Below the pieces are notes generated by a model. The model was not told the origin of the DNA and searched no databases. It saw only the letters and a program-made list of their open reading frames with translations. From positions 868,001-932,000 of the forward strand of contig NC_007204.1 in the NCBI RefSeq assembly GCF_000012305.1: a stretch of 64,000 nucleotides of DNA, given 5' to 3'. How positions within the stretch are numbered: the stretch's first letter is position 1; every line of letters begins with the position of its first letter. The translations under genes and the position numbers were made by a program. Origin of the DNA: Psychrobacter arcticus 273-4. GTDB taxonomy: Bacteria > Pseudomonadota > Gammaproteobacteria > Pseudomonadales > Moraxellaceae. Positions 37,500 through 46,191 of this stretch are shown in pieces.

Positions 37500-38771
37500 C
37501 TATTTAGGGCTCACTATCAGTACATTGTCTAAATCTTGCCACATTGCATCAACACCATCGGCGGACGTTTCCACACACAATACAATCAAATCCCAGTTGC
37601 TAGGGTCAACGTTATAAGCAAAGTTGGTCATACCAAGCCCGTAATTATCATGAAAGCTTAACATCGTGCTAATACCGCCACCAAGTGCAATCGGTGAGCG
37701 GGTTAATGCACTAAATTTAATCACTTGATTATCAATAACGGTATCGGCATTTTGTTCAAGCCATTCCGCTAATAAAAATGGCAACCATACGAATTCATTA
37801 CTGCCCAATACCAATATTTTTTGTGGCAATTGAGCGTTATCAAACGCGGTTTGACCATCAAAAATTGCAAATGTAGTTTGAAAACTTGCTAGGTAATTAG
37901 CAAAGCCATCCGTGCTATCTAGCGTTGGAAAGCGTCCCCAATGACCAGTATGAGCTAATGCTTGACTGCCAGCCTCAGTCGTATCAACTGATGGCATAAT
38001 AATAGGCTCAGGATTGGGCGCGTCGGTCCATTTCCAAGCGCCAGATAGCAGATGATGGCGGTAAAAATCAATATTTGGCAAGCGGCTGGCAATCGTATCA
38101 TCGGCTTTAGCATCAGTCTGATTCTGATTTAGGGACCAATCAACCAAGGTTGTGAGATGCACTTGCTGCAATTGCATCAGTCCCGCATTGCGTAGCGCCG
38201 TGACGACATTAACACAAGTATTACCCGTTGATGCTTCGTCATCGACCATAATTAGGGTTTTGCTAGCAAGCAGCTGCGCTTGGGTCACTTTGTCGGCACT
38301 TTGATAAATCAGATGCTGACTGGCATGACTGTGGTCTTCGCTAAAGGTAGTTAACAAATTATTGGTATTATCATTATCGTGTTGGGCGTGACGGGTAGAA
38401 TTCAATAATAAAGCCTGTGGATAGCGCGTTTGTAGCGCTTGATGCACACCCGCAGATAAGCCAACCGCTGTCTCTGCCATCCCGATGACCAAAATTGGCT
38501 CAGGCAAATCATCAGGTACTAGGTTTGCCAAATCAGTAAAGGCGTCACGCATGGTGCTCGGTGCCACCGGAATATGACGACCTAAGACTTTTGACACAAA
38601 TAAAAACGCCCGTTTTGGGTTGATACGTTGAGCAAAATCAAGCAAATCTTCAAGCTGATAACGGCTACTTTCTTTAAGGTCATTGTTACCACTAGCAGCG
38701 TTAGTCTGATAGGTTAGATCAAGCGTACCGCGAGGTAAGGTGATGGTCGTGCTGTGTTGCTTATTTGACAT
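37500..38771 (-). CDS. Phosphoribosyltransferase with TRSP domain (Ter cluster)
   Basis: 423 residues. The PRPP-binding signature LIMVDDEASTGNT spans about residues 173-185, in the pattern of orotate-type PRTases (PRTase_2, PF15609). ILVIGMAETAVGLSAGVHQAL near residue 94 is the preceding strand-helix. The C-terminal third has the TRSP-like pattern: HTGHWGRFPTLD near residue 265, ILVLGSNEFVWLPFLLAEWLE near 315 and FSALTRSPIALG near 345. AAAGGA is six bases upstream. It follows the ATP-grasp gene by 135 bases. The likely role is attaching a base to ribose phosphate to make a nucleotide-like intermediate. Confidence 0.88.
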   Translation of the reverse strand: MSNKQHSTTITLPRGTLDLTYQTNAASGNNDLKESSRYQLEDLLDFAQRINPKRAFLFVSKVLGRHIPVAPSTMRDAFTDLANLVPDDLPEPILVIGMAETAVGLSAGVHQALQTRYPQALLLNSTRHAQHDNDNTNNLLTTFSEDHSHASQHLIYQSADKVTQAQLLASKTLIMVDDEASTGNTCVNVVTALRNAGLMQLQQVHLTTLVDWSLNQNQTDAKADDTIASRLPNIDFYRHHLLSGAWKWTDAPNPEPIIMPSVDTTEAGSQALAHTGHWGRFPTLDSTDGFANYLASFQTTFAIFDGQTAFDNAQLPQKILVLGSNEFVWLPFLLAEWLEQNADTVIDNQVIKFSALTRSPIALGGGISTMLSFHDNYGLGMTNFAYNVDPSNWDLIVLCVETSADGVDAMWQDLDNVLIVSPK

Positions 38772-38906
38772 TAATGTTCCTTTGGACTTTCTACTCTATA
38801 GATTTAGCGCGACTGATTAATCCTAAGATTTAACTTTAACAGCTCACCAGTGATAACGCCTTGATACGTCTTGTATATCAAACAATATTCACAATACTTG
38901 CTTTTA

Positions 38907-40082
38907 TTACTCGAGAATCTCTTCCTCGATATCTGCTTCAATTTTGACACTCATCATGATGGAGCGTACTTGGCACGGCGTAATTTGCTGTGCGATATCC
39001 GCAAGCTTTGGTTTTTCACTTAAACCGAGCCAATAAGCAAAACCAACTTGAGTCAAATCTACACCGCTATGAGTGGTGTAATCAATACCGCCAGAGGGGC
39101 GACTGTTAATCTCAAGCACTCGGTGCTGACCATCATCATCGGCTTTGGTTTGTACGCTAACGATACCATCGCAGCCAAAGGCTTTTATTAGTGGAATGAC
39201 CACATCCATAACTGATTGCTCATAACCAATATGTTGGATTTTCCCCGTTTTATAACGGGTGACGGCGGCCAATACTTCGCCGTATTCACAGACGACATCG
39301 ATAGAGTATTCTTGCCCTGATAAAAAAGGCATCAGTAACATGGGAATCGGGTGCTCATGCACCATTAGACTATTGGCGTAAGCATTGATAAATTGCGCGG
39401 TATTGATTTTTTTCTCTTCAGTAAAGTATAAATGCTCAAAACTGTCATATTGCTCACCTTCTTCTTTACCCGTCTCTTTAACTTTGCCTAGTCGCCAAAA
39501 TCCTTGTGCAAAAATACCCGTCACTGGTTTGACACATAACGGCTGATGACCGTGTTTGGCAAGTAAAGCCTCAAGCTCTGCCACACTATCAAAGCGCCAC
39601 GCATCTGCAACAGGGATATCATGCTCATGGCACTGTTGCATAAAAGCAAACTTATCATCGATTGATTCTAGTGCTGCAACGCTGGTCGCACCCGTTAACA
39701 AACGAATACCGGCGGCAGTAAATTTTTCCCGTTGGGCTTCGTAATCGATACCATTGCGTCCAGTGAGTAACACTTTTACGTTATTGTTTTTGGCTTGCTC
39801 TAAGACAAATTCCCAACGCGGTATCAATGTCTCAACGGATTCGATTATTGCTTGCTCATCACTATCTGTCGCAGTTACAGAAGGTTCTCGGTATACGATA
39901 TCGGCAAATTCAAAAATCTCAGGTCTATTGTGGCGGTGTGAAGCAATGATAGTAAAAGGTGTGTTAGATTGGGATTTTAAAGCTTGCAGGCTGGCGAGCA
40001 TATCACGCTGGCTTGATTGACCTTCAGCCAACCAAACAGCGTTTAACTTTGTATGATGACTATTGTTAACAGGGTTATCCAT
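38907..40082 (-). CDS. ATP-grasp ligase of the Ter cluster
   Basis: 391 residues with the ATP-grasp fold: an N-terminal Rossmann-like segment (FTIIASHRHNRPEIFEFADI near residue 42), DDKFAFMQQCHEHDIPVADAW near 145, CVKPVTGIFAQGFWRLGK near 180 as the ATP-binding strand, and VLEINSRPSGGIDYTTHSG near 330 holding the Mg-binding Glu/Asn. It should ligate a carboxylate to an amine with ATP. It is the first gene of the biosynthetic operon and is divergent from terA across a 464-base region containing a perfect 16-bp inverted repeat. Confidence 0.88.
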   Translation of the reverse strand: MDNPVNNSHHTKLNAVWLAEGQSSQRDMLASLQALKSQSNTPFTIIASHRHNRPEIFEFADIVYREPSVTATDSDEQAIIESVETLIPRWEFVLEQAKNNNVKVLLTGRNGIDYEAQREKFTAAGIRLLTGATSVAALESIDDKFAFMQQCHEHDIPVADAWRFDSVAELEALLAKHGHQPLCVKPVTGIFAQGFWRLGKVKETGKEEGEQYDSFEHLYFTEEKKINTAQFINAYANSLMVHEHPIPMLLMPFLSGQEYSIDVVCEYGEVLAAVTRYKTGKIQHIGYEQSVMDVVIPLIKAFGCDGIVSVQTKADDDGQHRVLEINSRPSGGIDYTTHSGVDLTQVGFAYWLGLSEKPKLADIAQQITPCQVRSIMMSVKIEADIEEEILE

Positions 40083-40351
40083 AATTCTCTCAGCATTCTT
40101 TTAAATAATAGGGTTTTGGATCACTCAATATCGTCATCACAAAGTGATTAGCAATCTAATACATGATCAAATAATCTCAGAAATAGCATTTGTATATAAC
40201 GGGCTCTATTATATACAAATGCTAGACGTTATAAATGCTTCCAATTAAATAGCATCAAGGATTTTTACTGTTTTTTATAATGTTTTTTGACGTTTTATGA
40301 GACGCTGGTTCTGACTAAGGTTTTGGTGCCATCCATGCTACTATATGGCGA
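40083..40351. promoter_or_regulatory. Divergent control region between the two Ter arms
   Basis: No ORF. It holds the perfect inverted repeat at 40184-40224, whose minus strand contains TATAAT in the spacer-arm junction (a possible -10 for the ATP-grasp operon), and a T-rich tract at 40260-40290 on the terA side. The promoters of both arms probably lie here. Confidence 0.5.
40184..40224. promoter_or_regulatory. Perfect 16-bp inverted repeat, candidate operator
   Basis: TAGCATTTGTATATAA (40184-40199) and TTATATACAAATGCTA (40209-40224) are exact reverse complements separated by nine bases. The centre is about 122 bases upstream of the ATP-grasp start and 343 upstream of terA. There is no T-run after it, so a protein-binding site is likelier than a terminator. 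Confidence 0.6.
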
Positions 40352-40497
40352 TATAGTCGATTCCAAATAAAGTAGATACATCATGTTTTGACGCGGCACT
40401 GGTATAAATTTTTCTGGCGTGCTGTGCCTGCGCAGACAGAGGCTGCAAAAAATTCATTCCAGTCCCGCTGTATCGTTTTTATACTGGGCTTACTATA
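40352..40497 (+). repeat. Diverged 146-bp copy of the palindromic repeat (copy 6)
   Basis: TATAG/CTATA ends and the conserved core GCTGTGCCTGCGCAGACAG are kept, but both arms differ widely from the other nine copies and the length is 146. It lies between the ATP-grasp and terA genes, ending 49 bases before terA. Confidence 0.85.
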
Positions 40498-40546
40498 GTC
40501 AATCTAATAAATACAGCGACACAATCAATCATTTAAAGGATAAAAA

Positions 40547-41806
40547 ATGAGTCAACCTCAAGCACTGATTGCTGGTGCCAATGCGCCACTACCAACTGAC
40601 AATATCAGTATTCGTATTTTAAGCCAAAATGCCATCGATTGCGCCGCTTACCGTTTGACCGCGGATGGCAAAGTGCGCGGTGATGGCGATATGATATTTT
40701 ATGGGCAGACACGTAGCGATGATGGTAGCGTCGGCTTTCGCGGTCATGACAGCGATGGATTTTTTGATATTAATTTAACAGCGCAACCTGCCAATATTGA
40801 GAAGATTGCTTTAGCGTTTTCTAGCGCGCAAACGCTTGCTCAAGTCGGCGATGTAGATATCCAGGTATTGCAAGGCAGCCAAGTGCTGATAACTTGCCAA
40901 TTAAGTGCTGTTGGACGTAATGAAAAAGCCATCATTTTAGCAGAATGTTATCGCCGGCAGGGCAGTTGGAAGTTTCGCTTTATTGCTCAAGGTTTTGAAG
41001 GCGGTCTTAAACCTTTGTCTGAGCATTTCGGTGTTGAAATTGCCGATGAAGCGCCTGCTCAATCTCAAGCTCAGACTATTAATACACAGCGACCGATCAA
41101 CACGCAAAAAGCTGGTAGTGCGCCTCAAACAAGTACGCCACCGCCAATACCTGCCAGCTCTACTAGCCCTTCAATTAACCTGAGTAAAATCACCTTAACC
41201 AAAAATCAATCTAGCATCAATCTTAAAAAGCGCGATGACTTTGGTAAAATCTCTGTCAATTTAAACTGGAATCAGCGTCCAGATACCAGCAAGCAAGCGC
41301 CCAAAAAAGGGCTACTTGGCGATTTGTTTAAGCAACATAAAGCTGGCGGCATAGATCTTGATGTTGGCGCGATGATTCATCTGAAAAATGGTGAAAAGAC
41401 CCTGATTCAAGCTTTAGGCAATCGCTTTGGTAGCTTGCAGTCAGCGCCTTACGTTTTATTGCGTGCTGATGATAGAACGGGACAAACGAATGGTGGCGAA
41501 TGGCTGGATATTAATGGTCAGCAGTGGTCACAGATTGAAGAGGTGTTTATCTTTGCTTTTATCTATGAAGGGGCACCAAATTGGTCGCAAACAGATGGGG
41601 TAGTGACCATTCATGTGCCAGACCAGCCACCGATTGAAACACGTTTGACAGAAGGTGCAGGTAACTTACCAATGTGCGCTATTGCGCGTCTGGTCAATCA
41701 ACAAGGCAGTATTAATGTTGAGCGTATTAATGAGTACTTTAAAGGACATCAAGAGATGGATAAAGCTTTTAATTGGGGCTTTAGTTGGAAACGTGGCAGT
41801 AAGTAA
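40547..41806 (+). CDS. terA: TerA-type tellurium/stress resistance protein with two TerD-like domains
   Basis: 419 residues, AAAGG upstream. The N-terminal half (about 20-165) is a TerD-like domain ending with CYRRQGSWKFRFIAQGFEGGL. A proline/serine/glutamine linker (about 170-215) follows. The C-terminal half (about 215-415) has NLSKITLTKNQSSINLKKRD, then IDLDVGAMIHLKNGEK and DDRTGQTNGGEWLDI, and ends FNWGFSWKRG, the TerA pattern. Several acidic calcium-binding positions of TerD are replaced. It is the only plus-strand gene of the Ter island and ends in a terminator. It probably scaffolds the calcium-binding TerD proteins at the membrane; this is inference from family studies. Confidence 0.87.
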   Translation: MSQPQALIAGANAPLPTDNISIRILSQNAIDCAAYRLTADGKVRGDGDMIFYGQTRSDDGSVGFRGHDSDGFFDINLTAQPANIEKIALAFSSAQTLAQVGDVDIQVLQGSQVLITCQLSAVGRNEKAIILAECYRRQGSWKFRFIAQGFEGGLKPLSEHFGVEIADEAPAQSQAQTINTQRPINTQKAGSAPQTSTPPPIPASSTSPSINLSKITLTKNQSSINLKKRDDFGKISVNLNWNQRPDTSKQAPKKGLLGDLFKQHKAGGIDLDVGAMIHLKNGEKTLIQALGNRFGSLQSAPYVLLRADDRTGQTNGGEWLDINGQQWSQIEEVFIFAFIYEGAPNWSQTDGVVTIHVPDQPPIETRLTEGAGNLPMCAIARLVNQQGSINVERINEYFKGHQEMDKAFNWGFSWKRGSK

Positions 41807-41836
41807 CGACTGTATTTATATGCTTTAACAAACGTA

Positions 41837-41876
41837 AAAAATCAGTCCATCTATTGTTAGATGGGCTGATTTTTAT
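41837..41876 (+). terminator. Rho-independent terminator of terA
   Basis: Stem AAAATCAGTCCATCTA/TAGATGGGCTGATTTT (one G-T type mismatch) with a T-run, 31 bases after the terA stop. Confidence 0.85.
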
Positions 41877-41926
41877 GCGCAATTTTTATAAACGATAAGA
41901 CGAGATATCATTTCAAAAATTATAGC

Positions 41927-42064
41927 TATAGTCGGTGAAAAGTAATATCGATACAACAGGTACTACTGGTGCAAATTTTTCTTGCTTGCTGTGCCTACGC
42001 AGACAGAGGCTGCAAAAAATTTACACCAGCAATACGGTAGCGACTTTAAAGTATTTCAACTATA
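41927..42064 (+). repeat. 138-bp palindromic repeat, copy 7
   Basis: Plus orientation, TATAG/CTATA ends. Its right end touches the terZ stop codon (42065-42067) exactly, so it forms the immediate 3' flank of terZ and may act as that transcript's end structure. Confidence 0.95.
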
Positions 42065-42673
42065 TTAAGCATGCGGGGTGATAGCAGGCATCAAGTCATG
42101 GAAAGTACGACCAGTCGCCGTTTCACCGATGGCATGCATTTTCCACTCATTATTATGGCGGTAAACTTTTGCCATAATCATCGCTGTATGAGTACCTTGC
42201 GACGACAAATTATAGCGTGCTACTTCAGTATTGTTATTGGCATTGACGATACGGCAAAACGCATTTTCTACTGTCTCAAACGTCTGACCAGTAAAGCTGT
42301 TCACGGTAAATACCAAGGACACTACGTTAGCTGGGACTTTTGATAAATCAACATTGATCACTTCATCGTCACCATCGCCGTCACCGGTGCGGTTATCACC
42401 AGTGTGCACGATACTGCCATCTTTTGATTTTAATTGGCTAAACCAAATGGCATCCACTGGCTGTTTGTTGCTATCAAACATGATGCATGACGCATCTAAA
42501 TCGATAGAATCGCCGCCACTACCGCCGCCGAACAATTTACCTAAAAACCCACCTTTTTTATCTTGTGGAGCTTGGGCAACATCCCAGCCTAGACCTAATT
42601 TTACTTGGGTAAGATCGCCGCCAGCTTCTTTGCTTAGGGAGATTTTTTGACCCTTTTGTAAACTAACTGCCAT
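42065..42673 (-). CDS. terZ: TerZ-type TerD-family stress protein
   Basis: Calcium-binding beta-sandwich protein of the tellurite/stress resistance family, 202 residues from the ATG at 42673 (AAGGA seven bases upstream; the open frame upstream is not used). It has the TerZ-specific insertion KGGFLGKLFGGGSGGDSIDL near residue 40, then [20 protein letters not shown] near residue 90 with the calcium-binding acids, and ENAFCRIVNANNNTEVARYN near 140. It follows the AIM24 gene by 34 bases and is probably co-transcribed with it. Copy 7 of the repeat lies directly after its stop. Confidence 0.9.
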   Translation of the reverse strand: MAVSLQKGQKISLSKEAGGDLTQVKLGLGWDVAQAPQDKKGGFLGKLFGGGSGGDSIDLDASCIMFDSNKQPVDAIWFSQLKSKDGSIVHTGDNRTGDGDGDDEVINVDLSKVPANVVSLVFTVNSFTGQTFETVENAFCRIVNANNNTEVARYNLSSQGTHTAMIMAKVYRHNNEWKMHAIGETATGRTFHDLMPAITPHA

Positions 42674-42707
42674 GTGATAATCCTTAGAATAGTTGTATGA
42701 GAAATTG

Positions 42708-43460
42708 CTATAAAATATTACCAAGTAATCCGCTATTGCCGCCGCGACCGCCTGAGCTGGTACCTAAGATGCTTTGCAGCCAACCTTGGTAGCTGTCACG
42801 GTTGCGTGAGCAAATAATGACTTTGCCTGATCCCGAAAAGTTCAATACCATGCCTTCGCCACTGGTGACTGAATTAATGATATTGCTCATGATGCCTTTT
42901 TTCTTGCTGGTGGATACAGAGAGCTTATAATCAAGCGTCGAGTCCCAACAGACCACATGACCATTATCGATAATGACATCTTTATCTGGGGTCACATCAA
43001 TCTCAAATAATGAACCAAAACCCGATACCACCACCTGACCTTGACCTTGCGTCTGCATGACCATAAAGCCGCCGGTATCACCAAAGACTGCGCCACCTAA
43101 GTTACGTTGAATATGGGCTCTGATATCGACGCCAATTTGCGCCGCGACAAAAGCACCATCGCTCAAGGTATATTGATGTTTGCCACAATCAATGATTTGC
43201 ATATCGCCGTCTAGCGTTGGTGCCAGTAAGCAATCGCCTTCACCATTTACCGCTTCAATTTGCTGCTGAAAAAGTGACTCATCATTAGCAAAACGGCGCA
43301 TCAATGACTGCATCAGTCCACCTTGCAACTTACCTTTTAGCTCAAGATTTGATTCCATCATCACCATAGCATTGGCTTCGCAATAGATTGAATCGCCTTT
43401 TTTAAGAGTGCAATGTAAGAAGGGTTCAATAGTTCCGATTAAGCTAAACGTTGCAGCCAT
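42708..43460 (-). CDS. AIM24/TIGR00266 family protein
   Basis: 250 residues of a beta-rich fold resembling the tryptophan RNA-binding attenuation (TRAP/AIM24) group. Visible family segments are GDSIYCEANAMVMMESNLEL near residue 22, ANDESLFQQQIEA near 57, GGFMVMQTQGQGQVVVSGFG near 130 and VVCWDSTLDYKLSVS near 168. The last residues are a glycine/serine-rich tail (SSGGRGGNSGLLGNIL). Function is unknown, but it is a common companion of TerD genes and is 34 bases upstream of terZ here. AAGGA is ten bases upstream of the start. Confidence 0.87.
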   Translation of the reverse strand: MAATFSLIGTIEPFLHCTLKKGDSIYCEANAMVMMESNLELKGKLQGGLMQSLMRRFANDESLFQQQIEAVNGEGDCLLAPTLDGDMQIIDCGKHQYTLSDGAFVAAQIGVDIRAHIQRNLGGAVFGDTGGFMVMQTQGQGQVVVSGFGSLFEIDVTPDKDVIIDNGHVVCWDSTLDYKLSVSTSKKKGIMSNIINSVTSGEGMVLNFSGSGKVIICSRNRDSYQGWLQSILGTSSGGRGGNSGLLGNIL

Positions 43461-43570
43461 AGGTCAAAAGTCCTTGTTCTAATATTTTTATAAGTCTATT
43501 TTTAGAGGGTGTAGCAAGTATCTTCTGTCAATATCGTTTAGCGATTAAAGCCATAGCTACTTAAATTTAA

Positions 43571-43608
43571 AGCCATCAAATGTCTTAAACAACACACTTG
43601 ATGGCTTA
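43571..43608. terminator. Hairpin between terD and the AIM24 gene
   Basis: AGCCATCAA/TTGATGGCT stem with a 20-base loop, 67 bases after the terD stop. Only a weak T-rich tail follows, so termination may be partial. Confidence 0.5.
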
Positions 43609-43674
43609 TAGATTTCGTAAGTGAATAGTTACTTACGATAGTTGGCCTGCGACACGCTTAAGTCAATTAGACTA

Positions 43675-44250
43675 TTAAACGTTGACGCCGTAAGAGGCCG
43701 CTAATGGTCCAAGACCACCGCTGAAACCTTGACCAACCGCGCGGAATTTCCAGTCGCCACTATGACGATATAATTCACCAAAAATCATCGCTGTTTCGGT
43801 ACTGCCGTCTTCTGATAGGTCATAACGAGCGATTTCAGCGTCGCCATTGTCGTTCAAAACACGGATATAAGCGTCACCCACTTGACCGAAATTTTGGTTG
43901 CGAGCTTGACCTTCATAGATGATGGCACAGATAGCGACTTTGCTTACGTCAGCTGGAATGCTCGCAAGGTTGATTTTGATTTTTTCATCATCGCCATCAC
44001 CTTCACCGGTACGGTTGTCGCCTGTGTGTTCAACCGCGCCATTGTCTGACTTTAGGTTGTTAAAGAAGATGAAATCTTGATCATTACGTACTTGACCTGC
44101 TTCATTGACCAAAAAGCCAATCGCATCTAAGTCAAATTCTTGACCGTCAGTGGCGCGTGGATCCCAGCCTAGACCGACAGTAATATTGGTTAAACCTGGC
44201 GCTTCTTTTGATAAGTTTACGTTGCCGCCTTTTGTTAAGCTAATAGCCAT
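43675..44250 (-). CDS. terD: TerD/TerE-type calcium-binding stress protein
   Basis: 191 residues from the ATG at 44250 (AAGGA seven bases upstream), the same length as E. coli TerD. The signature motifs are [20 protein letters not shown] near residue 25, [20 protein letters not shown] near 65 with [12 protein letters not shown], and [20 protein letters not shown] near 155. The acidic clusters bind calcium in TerD. It is closely similar to the protein at 46192-46767. The two flank the DUF475 membrane gene, on the same strand. TerD versus TerE cannot be separated by eye. Confidence 0.92.
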   Translation of the reverse strand: MAISLTKGGNVNLSKEAPGLTNITVGLGWDPRATDGQEFDLDAIGFLVNEAGQVRNDQDFIFFNNLKSDNGAVEHTGDNRTGEGDGDDEKIKINLASIPADVSKVAICAIIYEGQARNQNFGQVGDAYIRVLNDNGDAEIARYDLSEDGSTETAMIFGELYRHSGDWKFRAVGQGFSGGLGPLAASYGVNV

Positions 44251-44570
44251 ATAAATATCCTTTGGATTAATAATTAAGTGGATTGATTGATAAAAAAATA
44301 AACTCAAATAGTGCAGTGGTCGAGATATAGACGCCGTTAGAAAAAATCCATCTGTACGCCATGCCCTGCATATCATTACGATTTACTATACTAAGCGTTT
44401 GCTCACTAAGCAAGGCGTATTTTGTGCGCTGATGTTGTGTTTACTAATAGATATAGCAATTGTGCAAATCTGATACTTTCTAACCATCCCGATAACAAGC
44501 GTTAAGATATTGTTATCAAAAATGAATTTCTTAGATACTAAAGTTGGTACTGAGGTTTCAATGTCGAAGC
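44251..44570. other. Upstream region of terD
   Basis: No gene seen. An A/T-rich stretch that should contain the terD promoter, bounded on the left by the terD start and on the right by repeat copy 8. From 44709 to 44862 nothing further is recognised. Confidence 0.4.
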
Positions 44571-44708
44571 TATAGTCGGTGAAAAATAATATCGATACAA
44601 CACGTACTGCTGGTGCAAATTTTTCTTGCTTGCTGTGCCTACGCAGACAGAGGCTGCAAAAAATTTACACCAGCAATACTGTAGCGACTTTAAAGTATTT
44701 CAACTATA
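44571..44708 (+). repeat. 138-bp palindromic repeat, copy 8
   Basis: Plus orientation, TATAG/CTATA ends, between the DUF475 gene and terD within the Ter island. Confidence 0.95.
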
Positions 44709-44862
44709 GCTGTTAAGCAAAATCTAATGATATAAATTGCCGGTAAAATAAAAAAGGTAAAAAAACAAGCTATACCAATTGCTCGATATAACCTGTTATT
44801 AGTAACGCTTTGAGATAAAATCTTTTTACGTTATGTTATTTACACACCCTGTTATATAAACA

Positions 44863-45930
44863 CTAGGTAATCGACTTTGCTTGTTGCTTGCGATATTTGA
44901 GTGAAGCAAGCAATGCCCAACCGATAAAGGCAATACCAATCAAACCAGTAATAAGCTCTGGTACATGGAATTTCACCGATAGTAGCATGATAATTGCCAA
45001 GGCACCGATGGCATAATGTGCGCCATGTTCAAGATAGATGAACTCATCAAGCGTGCCTTTGTCGACCAAGAAGATGGTCATCGAACGCACAAACATAGCA
45101 CCAATGGCAAGACCAAGCATAATCACGATAACGTCATTGGTAATCGCAAATGCGCCAATCACGCCATCGAAACTGAATGAGGCATCAAGGACTTCTAAGT
45201 ATAAAAAGCCGATAATACCGCCTTTCATAATCGCGCTGGTCGCTGCTGCGCCAGAACCATTCTCTTCGTTTTCTAAGTCTTCTTCAAGGTCACCCTCGAG
45301 CATACCAGAGATAACTTGGACGCCAAGATAGACCAAGATACCCCATACACCAGCAATCAGTACGGCAGAACCTTGTTCAGCATTGGCCCATGATACGGCA
45401 AACATCAGGACAATAAGCGCGACAAACACGCTCATGGCATCGACTTTGCCCAATTTTGCCAAACGGCTCTCAAGCCAATGGAACCAATGGACTTCTTTAT
45501 CATCAAAGATAAAGTTTAAGAATACCAGTAACAAGAAAATACCACCAAAGGCTGAGATTTCAGCATGATGTGCCATTAGTCTTGCCGAGTATTCTTCTGG
45601 TTGATATAACGCTAGATTGATTACTTCCATCATACCAAGGTCGGCAGTCACTGCAACGATGACAATCGGGAATACTAAGCGCATACCGAATACAGCAATT
45701 AAAATACCAACGGTTAAAAATATCTTTTTCCAAAATTCGTCCCAGCCTTTAAGGACTGAAGCGTTGACCACCGCATTATCAAATGATAATGAAATCTCCA
45801 TGACGGCCAAAATAGCAGTAATAGATAGAGTGGTTATTAAGCCGCCCATACCACCATGTGAATATCCCCACCATGCAGCTACCATCAATGCGATAGCTGT
45901 GAAGATGAAGTCTAAATAAAAATGTCTCAT
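44863..45930 (-). CDS. TerC-like DUF475 integral membrane protein
   Basis: 355 residues with about nine hydrophobic helices. The TerC-superfamily acidic membrane motifs are present twice: MEISLSFDNAVVNASVLKGW near residue 44 and YLEVLDASFSFDGVIGAFAI near residue 247. An acidic loop (EGDLEEDLENEENGSG near residue 215) divides the halves. It belongs to the DUF475 (PF04332) branch rather than classical TerC. TerC relatives are linked to manganese or other metal export, and the loop and motifs fit metal handling. It lies between two terD-type genes on the same strand; AGGA supports the start. Confidence 0.9.
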   Translation of the reverse strand: MRHFYLDFIFTAIALMVAAWWGYSHGGMGGLITTLSITAILAVMEISLSFDNAVVNASVLKGWDEFWKKIFLTVGILIAVFGMRLVFPIVIVAVTADLGMMEVINLALYQPEEYSARLMAHHAEISAFGGIFLLLVFLNFIFDDKEVHWFHWLESRLAKLGKVDAMSVFVALIVLMFAVSWANAEQGSAVLIAGVWGILVYLGVQVISGMLEGDLEEDLENEENGSGAAATSAIMKGGIIGFLYLEVLDASFSFDGVIGAFAITNDVIVIMLGLAIGAMFVRSMTIFLVDKGTLDEFIYLEHGAHYAIGALAIIMLLSVKFHVPELITGLIGIAFIGWALLASLKYRKQQAKSIT

Positions 45931-45980
45931 GACACATCCTGTCTGGTTGCGTAAAGCTAAGGTTGTCTATTATAGACACA

Positions 45981-46019
45981 GCATAAAAAAAGCGGTTATT
46001 ACTAACCACTTTTTATGCA
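45981..46019 (-). terminator. Terminator after the second terD-type gene
   Basis: Minus strand stem GCATAAAAAGTGGTTA/TAACCGCTTTTTTTATGC with a four-base loop and internal T-run, between the terD-type gene (46192) and DUF475 (start 45930). It indicates separate transcripts. Confidence 0.75.
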
Positions 46020-46191
46020 TAATTCTAAACAAAACATAAAGCATTATCAGTCATTTGGCTATTAAAAATTGTGACTATTTTGCAACCATATTTTACAGCC
46101 ATTATCACAGCTAATAGTGAGGCATATTTGCTTTATGTTTTGGACGGACTTATCATCTAATAAATAGTTTTAGCACGGACTAAATATTGAT

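Noticed and set aside
45931..46191. Manganese (yybP-ykoY) riboswitch before the TerC-like gene
   Set aside because: The only structure seen is a terminator for the preceding terD-type gene; the riboswitch core was not visible.
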